Shown one piece after another: positions 50,740 through 58,063 of a stretch of 58,063 nt of DNA. Within the stretch, counting starts at the first letter, position 1. Each line of letters begins with the position of its first letter. Both the position numbers and the translations under genes were made by a program. The notes below the pieces were generated by a model. The model was not told where the DNA came from. It made no database searches and saw only the letters and a program-made list of their open reading frames with translations. The DNA is from CAVVYV01 sp963752585 (GTDB lineage Bacteria; Actinomycetota; Thermoleophilia; Solirubrobacterales; 70-9): assembly GCA_963752585.1 (NCBI GenBank), contig CAVVYV010000005.1:1-58063 (forward strand), given 5' to 3'.

Positions 50740-52880
50740 GGGCATTCTGGACGAGGCTCAGGAGAGGGAAATCGATCTTCGCCCACTACCTCCAGGTAAT
50801 CGCGAGGCGCAAGAGACTTTGATCTTGACAGTCCTCCTAGCCGTCATGAATTCGCAGTTGAGCTTTCAAGTTTTCACCGCAATACCCCTCTATCGATCGA
50901 CCGCTAGGATTCAGATCAATCCTGAGGAAACGATGTTTTCCCTACCAGGCGGATCTCTTCCTCCATCACGAGTGGTCCTCTTTTTCTGCAGACTCGAGTC
51001 CAGATCTTGAAAGAGTGTAGGCCTGGCTCTGGCCAGTGGTCGAGAAGCTGAAGCTAGGCGCCCAGCTCCAAAGACGCAAATGTGCGGGCGAAAAGAAAAA
51101 ACTCGCCAATCTCCAAGTAAATCCCGTCCCCGGCACTCAGGGGTGCTCAAGTCTCATATTCAGTACAAAGATCGAGAACTAGCTGCAAAGAGTAGTGAAT
51201 ACTTTTGCTGACGAGTACATCAACCTCAGCTTGGAGAACAAAACAGGCAGCAATCGTAGGGGCAAAGGACTTTCTCAAGAGGGAGCTGGAAGAAGTTAAA
51301 AGGAAACTGGAGGCTGTCTGAAAGAACAAGTTGGTCAGATATGCGCGAAGCAGAGGACCTTGTGGAGGGCGAGAATATAAGCGCCTCCGAGAAGTTTGCC
51401 GATTTGAGTCACAGATGACGGTCTTGTCGGAGAAGCCTGACTAATCTCCAGCAGGTATTCGAGACATCAAAATACTTCATCGGGTGACTTTCCAGAAAAG
51501 TTCGGAAGACTGGGGATAATGAAGATCTCGCGATTCGCGAGCCTTTCCTCTCTGGATCAGAAGCTCACAGTTTGGCCGATCACTTTGGGCCGGAGGCCTA
51601 GAGATGAAGTCCGTAGAGGATGAGGTCTCGAGACTCAGCGACAGCTCGGCGCAGAAATGGAGTCGGCTATTGATCAGGCCAAGATCGAGTAGACCTGTCG
51701 CAGGAGCACGATCGTAGACTCGCTGCCGCGATCGCGGAGCACATCAGTCTGCTCGACCAGATCGTGTGAAGATTCAATTCAATACAATATTCTAGTGCGA
51801 AGTGGAAACCGAAAAGCAGCTGAGAACAAAGGCTTGCTTCAACGCCTGAAGCAAGTTCGAGGTTTCCAAAGGTTTAGAAATCTAGCTTTTTCTATCAGTA
51901 TCGTCGATCGCTTGGCGAGTAACCTTCGCAGTCCTTATTCTCCGAACAGGGACTTTCAGTTTGCTCTTGGCGTTCTGGGCGTCAGGACTTCGTATTCGGA
52001 ACTGACGCTGGGGTTTGTCAGCGAGTTCGCGGATAACAGCGTGACCATTCCGGGACAAGTCGAAGAGGTTCTTTGGTCTCCCTTCGCTGGAATCATTCCC
52101 TCTCTGGGAAGGACCTGGAATGGAAAGGCGCTGTTGGGAATGGGCAGAGACACTGATCAGCCTCAACAAAGTAATTTCCCACTCCTCAGCTTTCGCCCCA
52201 GCTGGGTCGGGAAAGTTACGGCTGCTCAGGACGTCGTTCCTGCTTTCTCCTCCTTCGGGCAGACCGCCACCGAAGATGCTGGTGACCTCCTCGCTCCCGG
52301 TGAAGGCAAGACAACCGCCCCTATATTAACCTGGCCGCACCTTCGTTTCCTGCGCAACCGGATCTCGCACGGCCCTCCTCCACCACGATACCACAATTCC
52401 ATGCTCTCGACGAGTACTCAAGAAGAACGGATGGAAGGGAATCTAGCCACTTCCTCCGCTGGACACTCCGACTTTCAAAACAAGTCGCCCCAAGCCGACA
52501 CTCCAAAATATCCGATAGTGCCAGCTTGGCTCCAGAACCGCCCGAATCATCGAATTGCTGGGCTCGGCCCGAATCGGGACTCGCGCTGAAGTTGCTGTAC
52601 CAGTACTTTGATTACATTGTAATTGACAGTCCGCCGATTCCTCGGCGTCCGATGCCACAGTGATCTCAGACTCAGGTAGATGGCGTCTGTTAGTGCTCCG
52701 AAAAGGCAGACGCCTAGAGATGCCGCCGCAGAGGCTAAACATCGCCTTGCCAGAGTCGGTGCCCGCGTTCTAGCGGGCGGTCAGTTGAACGATGAAGACA
52801 TTGATCATTATCTGTATAGCCACCATGCGGAGCTCTTATTCTTGACCCTCCCGTTGCGCTTCCGAATTGGTTCGATCTAA
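50740..52880 (+). CDS. GumC/Wzc-type chain-length protein with BY-kinase domain
   Basis: Read across many indels, the plus strand gives EREIDLR and HYLQVIARRK, then TLILTVLLAV (first helix) and TAIPLYRSTARIQINPEE, the Wzz signature of GumC proteins. It continues with KLKLGAQLQRRKCAGEKKKL, VNTFADEYINLSLENK and DFLKRELEEVKRKLEA (coiled coil). Later come PGEGKTTA (Walker A), YPIVPA...PP, and YQYFDYIVIDSPPI (Walker B), ending with GARVLGAVLNDEDIDHYLYS. Total length about 710 codons, normal for the fusion. It belongs to a diderm exopolysaccharide export system. Start and stop are approximate. Confidence 0.72.
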
Positions 52881-52899
52881 GCTTAAACGAGCTTCCATC

Positions 52900-53890
52900 G
52901 CGAGGCCGTACATCAGAAATGGGCCGTTGTTTTCGCACTCCTCATTGGTCCAGTGCTCTATTTGTTCGAACCCTAAATCGGAGAATGATCGAATCAGCAG
53001 CTGGAGCTCACTTATAAGGGCGCGGGCTGACTATCAGCTGGGCCCTGACGATCGAAATTGGGGTCATTTTGGTGTCAAGTAATTTCACTCACACCCTCCG
53101 AATTGACGCCTCAGGATGATTCGAATACCACTCTGGACCGGGAGAGATGCGCAGCCGGGGTTGTGGACTCGTGAGCTCGAGCAGAAGCTGGAGTCATTGC
53201 TGGATGGCCGACTAATTCGCAATCCAGATGTGACGGTAGTCTCAAGGAATATCGATCCCAGCCCGTATTCATTCTCAGGTGCCGTTACCCGCTGGGTCAG
53301 TATCACATCACACAGCGCCTGAATCTGATTGAGTGTCCTATCCATGGCTGGTGGACTTAGTGCCAATGCAGCAGATGATATTTCGATTAAGCGTCTGTCG
53401 CGATGAAGCAAGTAGCGGTTCGTGGAAACCGCACCACGGATTGCCAAGGTAATCCAGATCAATTTGAAAGCTTCGTAAGAGTGACGAGTTTTCCCTGAAC
53501 ATTCCGGTCCAGGGAGGGACGTCATCCATGTTCCAAATCGGGTCACCCAAGTCTTCTATGCCATTGGCGAAGTTACTTCCGCGGGCTCCTCCAGCTTTCA
53601 CCAAGAAAATTTCTATTGTACGGAGGCCCTGGCATTCCGGCGGAGGTCCAATGAAAACAGCAAAAAGAGAGTAACGGAAATATGGTTCGTTCACGATGAA
53701 CACGGAAAGCGCAGGAGTGGCCAGTGGATTTTAGCGCCATTTTAAGGGCAAAAAGCCCGATTTTCCTGTCCATGCAAATGACATCATCTTTCATTCCTGG
53801 GGGGAGGCACCTTCAAGGAACATTGGCTACGGCATGCGAGGTGTCATCCTAGAAACGACGATCAGCACCGCGTCGTCCGCTCAGCCGACA
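52900..53890 (+). CDS. GumB/Wza-type polysaccharide export protein with SLBB domains
   Basis: Plus-strand blocks across indels. An N-terminal hydrophobic segment WAVVFALLIGPVLYLFEP is followed by ADYQLGPDDR, SHTLRIDASGMIRIPL, GLWTRELEQKLESLLDGRL, IRNPDVTVVSRNIDPSPYSF, SGAVTRPGQYHITQRLNLIE and LSMAGGLSANAADDISIKRL. A second SLBB unit follows: QVFYAIGEVTSAGSSSFHQE, EALALAGGPNENSKKRVT, and AFSAILKGK...NDIIFIPGG. These are the outer-membrane polysaccharide export (Poly_export plus SLBB) hallmarks. It proves that this part of the window comes from a bacterium with an outer membrane. A Wzc/GumC gene directly precedes it. Confidence 0.75.
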
Positions 53891-54119
53891 GCCTTTGAAT
53901 ACCAGCAGTGTGAAGCTTGCAGTCACAAAGAGATCGCCGACAGGGAAACACCTTCCTGACCTCGGCTTTCATCGGCGAGAGGAGTCTCAGAGCCTGAGCG
54001 ACCTACGAAGAAGAACTGATCCACTTCTCGTTGTATTCACTATTCAAATCCCAGGTCAGATGAGAACTCCAGTGCAACAAGAATCTGGAGAAAAGAAATC
54101 GGCTGTTTACCTCTGGTTC

Positions 54120-55358
54120 ATGAGTCGAAAGATCTTTTTGCTTGAGTCTCGAACTCGGGTTTAGCGACTCTGCGAGTTAGTTGCTCGTCGTGTCGATCCA
54201 CCGCCTGGACGTGTCGAGTACATTCGAGATCCGGTCGTGGGCTCAGCGTTGACGCTCCGACTCAACGCGTTCCGTAACGGGCGCCCAGGTTAGTTTGGGA
54301 CCTGGTTCACGACCAACTCAACAGGGAGACGCGGACAGGGAACGCTCCATGGAAAAACCTTCCGCCACTCACCGCATTGCTGTCGTTGGGGACTCAATGG
54401 TCGCAGGGCAAGAGGTCTCGCATCGAGGAACGTTTCACCTCCCTGCTGGAGCATCAACTCCAACACGAGCGCGGTTAGGGCACGTCCCGAACAAACACGT
54501 GGAGGTGCTCAACTTCGGCATTGCTACCTATGGGACCGCACAGGAATGGCTCTATTTCAAATCGCATGTCAGGAGATAGAAACCGACCTGGTGTTGCTCG
54601 TGTCCTTTCGATAACGGACGGAGAGGAGATGACAGTCTCCAGCTTGAGGTCGTCGAATCCAGGCGGGGCCGAGGTGACGCGCCTTCTTTCAACTGAACAA
54701 GAAGGGGGCTAACTATTCTGAAAGACCAGCAGTTTATGTGAAGGCACTGGGCGAGACACTCATCCGCGTCACGTTTCAAATGTTGGCTCTCAGTGCATAA
54801 GCTGCGTGAAACATGTTGGGTCTTTACAAATGTTTTGGCGAGCGTTACTCGATCCTGAGTGCCAGCGCTTACGAAACACACTTTAGAACCGCCTGGATCC
54901 GCAGAACCCGAGTGATGCTCAAACCTATTCCACACGCAAACACAGAAAACCTTTAGGAACTGGCAGGAGGCTTGGAGACCGACAAGTGCAATTCTGTGTC
55001 GTTTCGAGAAGGATGTTGCTAGCAGTCGGCGCTCAGTTTCATGTCGCTCGGTTACGACGGGCCTTCGGTAGTATCCCAAGTCTGAGAAGAGACTGGTTCT
55101 TGGAGGACAGGATCTTGAAGCTGGTCATGATCGGGACTTACTCCGCGTACGTCTGACCGAGAACATCCTCATCGATCTGGTATAAACAATCCCTTATACA
55201 AGTCTTTTGCATGGCGTTCGGGCTGGAGCCCGGCAGAGTGGCGCTCCAGATGCATTTTCTTCGGGAGATTCGGACACTACACCCCGCAAGGTCACCGCGT
55301 TGTGGCGTCCCTGCTGCTGCCCGTGCTTTCAGGGCTATGTTCCGACTGAGTTCGATCG
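54120..55358 (+). CDS. SGNH/GDSL-family hydrolase
   Basis: Reconstructed over indels: MSRKIFLLESRTRV, VDPPPGRVEYIRDPVVGSAL, then block I THRIAVVGDSMVAGQEVS with the GDS nucleophile. Next come TFTSLLEHQLQHERG, VEVLNFGIATYGTAQEWLYF (block II glycine) and IETDLVLLV. The C-terminal block V is YTPQGHRVVASLLLPVLSGL with the catalytic His. About 410 codons. Members in exopolysaccharide clusters add or remove acetyl/acyl groups or are structural homologs of AlgJ/AlgX. Orientation and spacing fit the surrounding plus-strand operon. Confidence 0.68.
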
Positions 55359-55371
55359 AGTGGGATAGCAG

Positions 55372-56267
55372 ATGAACAAACAGACAGTCATCGGCGAGCG
55401 ACTGGCCGCAATGGATTTCAACCGAGGAGCCACTAGAGGTTCTCATCGGGCCTACGAAGGGGATAGGTATTTCAGCTACTCAAGCTTCGAGAGCTGTGGC
55501 GTCTACCGGGAGCTGCTTTACTTTTTTACGTGGCGCGACATCAAAATAGCGACAAACAAACGGTACTAGGTGCGGCTTGGGCCATAATCCAACCACATTT
55601 CAGTAGGGTCATCTTCAGTCTCTTTTTCGGCAAAATGGGAAAGAGTACCGTCTGACGGCATACCCTGATCCTATCTTCAGCTTCGCTGCTCTGGTTCCAT
55701 CGCAGAAATTTTGCCAGTGGCCTGAACGAGTCCTCAAACAGCCTCGTGGGGGAACACGGAACACGGATCAAGAAGGTTTACTTTCCACGCTCTTGGCACT
55801 GCCGATTGCAACTATCCTTAGCGGTGTCGTGGATTTTGCTCGTAGCGTTCTTTGTGCTGCTAGCGATGATGCTGTTCTACGGAATCGCTCCGACCATCAA
55901 TGTATTCTGGGTGCCTTTCTTCGTCTTGCTGGCTTTCAAACCTCCCTCGGCGTCGGTCTGTGGCTTTCATCAACGAGTTAAGTTCCGCGATGTACGCTGG
56001 ACACGATACCGTTCATCGTCCAACTCTGGATGTCTTTCCACTCCGATCGCCTACCCCAGCAGCTTTACTTTCGGAACCGTCGCAAACATTTATGGAGTTA
56101 ACCCAATGGTCGGGGTGTCGTCGAGGGTTCCCGCTCGGGCATTGTAGGGGCTCAGACCGCACCCAGCCCGAGATGCTTCCATTGTTTCCTCAATGGCTTC
56201 ATTGGCACTTCGATAGGCGGTGCCTTTACTTTCGTCGCATGGAAGAACCTTTGCCGACATAGTGTAG
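55372..56267 (+). CDS. wzm: ABC-2 type polysaccharide export permease
   Basis: Blocks across indels: EEPLEVLIGPTKG (leader), VYRELLYFFTWRDIK, TVLGAAWAIIQP, SRVIFSLFFGK, GIPYPIFSFAALVPWTF, NSLVGNTDLIKKVYFPR, LALPIATILSGVVDF, AFFVLLAMMLFYGIAPTIN, VFWVPFFVLLAFTTSLGVGL, WLSALNVKFRDVRYTIPFIV, QLWMFTTPIAYPSS, IYGVNPMVGVVEGFRWALLG. These match the Wzm/TagG/KpsM-like ABC-2 permease family almost throughout. About 298 codons. Partner of the ATPase that starts 9 nt after its stop. Confidence 0.82.
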
Positions 56268-56275
56268 GTCACTCA

Positions 56276-57580
56276 ATGAGCGACACGCGATCTGTGTCTC
56301 AGGGATCGGGCAGAAACACCTGATCGAGCGGTATCCGGAGGATGAGGACAATTCGTGGAACGCTCAGTGCAACTTTCTCATCGCACCATTCCGCAGAGCC
56401 GGGCGACTTTCCGCGGCGACACCGTTCTTCAAGTCTCGACGAAAAACCATCCTGGGCACTCGAGAGATGTTTCGTTTGACGTAAGACGTGGGGCGAGATC
56501 ATCGGTGTCGTAGGGCGCAACGGAGCTGGAAAAAGTACACTCTGCTAAGATTCTCCTCCCGTATCACTGAACCTACTGAGGGCAAGGTTCGGCTCGGAGG
56601 GCGTGTCGGCTCGTTACTTGAAGTCGGGCACCGGTTTCCACCCCGAACTAACTCGGCGGGAAATATTTATCTAAACGGTGAATTATGGGCATGAAGAGAA
56701 AGCCGAGATCAAAACAAAGCTCGATGAGATCACAGCTTTTGCTGAGACAGAAAAGTTTTGGACACGCGGTTGAGCATTACTCCAGAGTGGTCATGCACGT
56801 TCGCCTTGCATTCGCGGTGGCAGCTCACCTTCAGCAAGAACTTTATCTGACGAAGTGCTGGCCGTCGGGGACGCCGCTTTCCAGAAGAAATGTCTAGGGA
56901 AGATGGTGATGTCGTAAGACGGGCCGTACCGTGTTGTTTGTCTCCCACACTCGCAGACCGTTTCGCCTTGTGTTCTAGGGCATTTCTTTGGCTGACGGTA
57001 AAGGTTTTTGCACAGGCGCTCCATCCGAGGCTATCGCTCAAATATTCGGAAGCTCAGCCCCATATTCTCATCGGACGATCCCACTTTCGCAACGGACGCA
57101 GATCCGATCGGTAACGGGAGGTTACGGTTTACGGACGTGACCTTACCTAAAACGCTAACGGTGACGTGGCATCTATCGCCATTCGGGGAAACCCGTCAAG
57201 CCATTCTCCTGCAGTATGAAGCCCTGACTGGTCAGGGGGTTCGGATGTGGATATGGATGTTGCCTTCTTTGGTTTCCCTTTGTCGTTAGCTCCCTTTTCT
57301 CCTCCGGGAACCGAATTGGCGCGCGGCGCTTCAACTCATCTCCCCCTTCCGGATGCATTGCCTGTCACATACCGAGGTTTCCGCTGACTCCGGGACACTA
57401 TGGTTTAAGTTATGGTGCGGAGCAAGCCGGGATGACAGCCGATTTGATCGAGAATGCTGGGACCCTCGTCGTGGAGCCCGGGTACTTTTCGGGACTGGCT
57501 ACCTGCCTCGTCAGAATGGCGAAGGCACTGTCATGGTCTCTCACCGTAGGGATCTTGTTGCAGACGTGCGTCAACCAGTG
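56276..57580 (+). CDS. wzt: ABC polysaccharide export ATPase with C-terminal domain
   Basis: ATG at 56276 with KKYLIERYPEDEDN early on. Walker A GEIIGVVGRNGAGKSTL; ITEPTEGKVRLGGRVGSLLE; VGTGFHPELTRRE with NIYLNG (the Wzt-type Q-loop region). Then KTKLDEITAFAETEKF, VKHYS-GM-VRLAFAVAAHL (signature), DEVLAVGDAAFQKKCLGKM, and RTVLFVSH (H-loop). A C-terminal carbohydrate-binding-like domain follows, with TADLIENAGTLVVEPGYF, GTGYLPRQNGEGTVMVSHR near its end. About 435 codons, normal for Wzt with its polymer-recognition domain. Many indels. Confidence 0.82.
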
Positions 57581-57677
57581 ACGCGTTTCCTCACTCCAAG
57601 AGAGTTCCTTTGCCAGCGACTACTGATTCAGCCGGTGAAAACCGATCTTTACACCAATAAAGAAAGAAAGTGATTGG

Positions 57678-58063
57678 TATGCGGCACAAACCTTCAGTTT
57701 GTTTGTCGGCGGCTGTTTTCCAGGTTTCTTTGCCCAACAGCTGGGGTTACTTTCTTTATCATTGGCTGCCGCTCGTAGTGGGACGTTCCTGACCAGTCTG
57801 CTGAGTTTGCATCGTGACATGGATAACGGTAAAGGCAAACAAGATCTGAATCCAGGAGGGCATCCGTGGCGCATCTGTCCCACCAGCAAACTTGTCACTG
57901 ATTTTGATCCTGTTTCATTCGACCAGCCGTTGGTGGCAGATACACAGCCACGCCAGAAGAGCTTCGAGCGTCATCGGTGCTCACCGAGTGGCTTTCCGGT
58001 AAATCTTGCCTCGAAGAGGTCCTCCGAGAGCAACAATACCAACCGAACCAAGCACAGGGCATA
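57678..58063 (+). CDS. Sulfotransferase-like protein, N-terminal part, cut by window edge
   Basis: After ATG 57678 (MRHKPSV), two frames joined by one indel read FIIGCRS and SGTFLTSLLSLHRDM. Together they match the 5'-phosphosulfate-binding loop of sulfotransferases (RSGTT-x-L-x-x-LL...HP). Downstream KLVTDFDPVSFDQPLVADT is open but unrecognised. If right, the cluster makes a sulfated polymer. The call rests on one motif. Confidence 0.45.

Noticed and set aside
52800..53010. Minus-strand phrase LGFEQIEHWTNEE followed by a CENNGPFLMYG-like tail, resembling a methyltransferase end
   Set aside because: The plus strand at the same place reads into the GumB-type export protein (ADYQLGPDDR and a hydrophobic leader), continuous with strong SLBB blocks downstream.

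Overview
The window is a composite of three stretches joined at two abrupt breakpoints. Positions 1-5864 and 5865 to about 47590 are very GC-rich DNA of a Gram-positive (monoderm) actinobacterium. Gene content suggests the class Thermoleophilia or a relative, which is my inference from protein style and codon use, not a database result. From about 47590 to the end the DNA is near 50% GC, codon use changes, and the genes include an outer-membrane-type polysaccharide exporter, so this part comes from a diderm bacterium. Throughout, recognisable proteins jump between reading frames without losing similarity. This occurs every few hundred bases in the first 47 kb and every few tens of bases after 47.6 kb. 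Housekeeping genes such as groEL, hemL and lhr are affected too, so I read these breaks mainly as uncorrected long-read indels, not pseudogenes. Coordinates below span the whole gene across such breaks.

Left part (1-5.9 kb): a minus-strand heme operon, hemB - fused siroheme decarboxylase (AhbA/AhbB-like) - hemL - unknown gene, with overlapping starts and stops. It points to a siroheme-dependent heme route. An ABC-2 type exporter (permease plus ATPase) follows; the ATPase loses its N-terminus exactly where an N-terminally truncated alpha/beta hydrolase begins on the other strand.

Middle (6-32.4 kb): a surface-polysaccharide locus. It contains two O-antigen ligase/polymerase-like membrane proteins, a fused chain-length determinant/BY-kinase, a Wzx-type flippase, a dTDP-rhamnose 4-epimerase-like enzyme, a polyprenyl-phosphate sugar phosphotransferase, one GT2 and five GT4 glycosyltransferases. 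It also has an asparagine-synthetase-type amidotransferase, a NodB polysaccharide deacetylase, a ChbG/YdjC deacetylase and two paralogous secreted clan-A glycoside hydrolases. Embedded here are an ECF sigma factor divergent from a small LPFTG-anchored surface protein and a small coiled-coil protein with a strong terminator.

Right of that (32.5-47.6 kb): housekeeping genes. These are Mrp/ApbC, a seven-iron ferredoxin, an NAD(P)-binding protein, groES-groEL under a CIRCE operator, an SRPBCC-ASCH-pcm-crp operon, Lhr helicase, a cupin, an MMPL transporter, and rmlC with the end of rmlB (dTDP-rhamnose synthesis).

Last part (47.6-58 kb): a plus-strand exopolysaccharide cluster of the second organism. 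In order: end of a CapD/FlaA1-type nucleotide-sugar dehydratase, a zinc-ribbon fragment, about 2 kb I cannot assign, a GumC/Wzc-type protein, a GumB/Wza-type SLBB exporter, an SGNH/GDSL hydrolase, the ABC exporter pair Wzm/Wzt, and the start of a sulfotransferase-like gene. No tRNA, rRNA, CRISPR array or insertion sequence was recognised.
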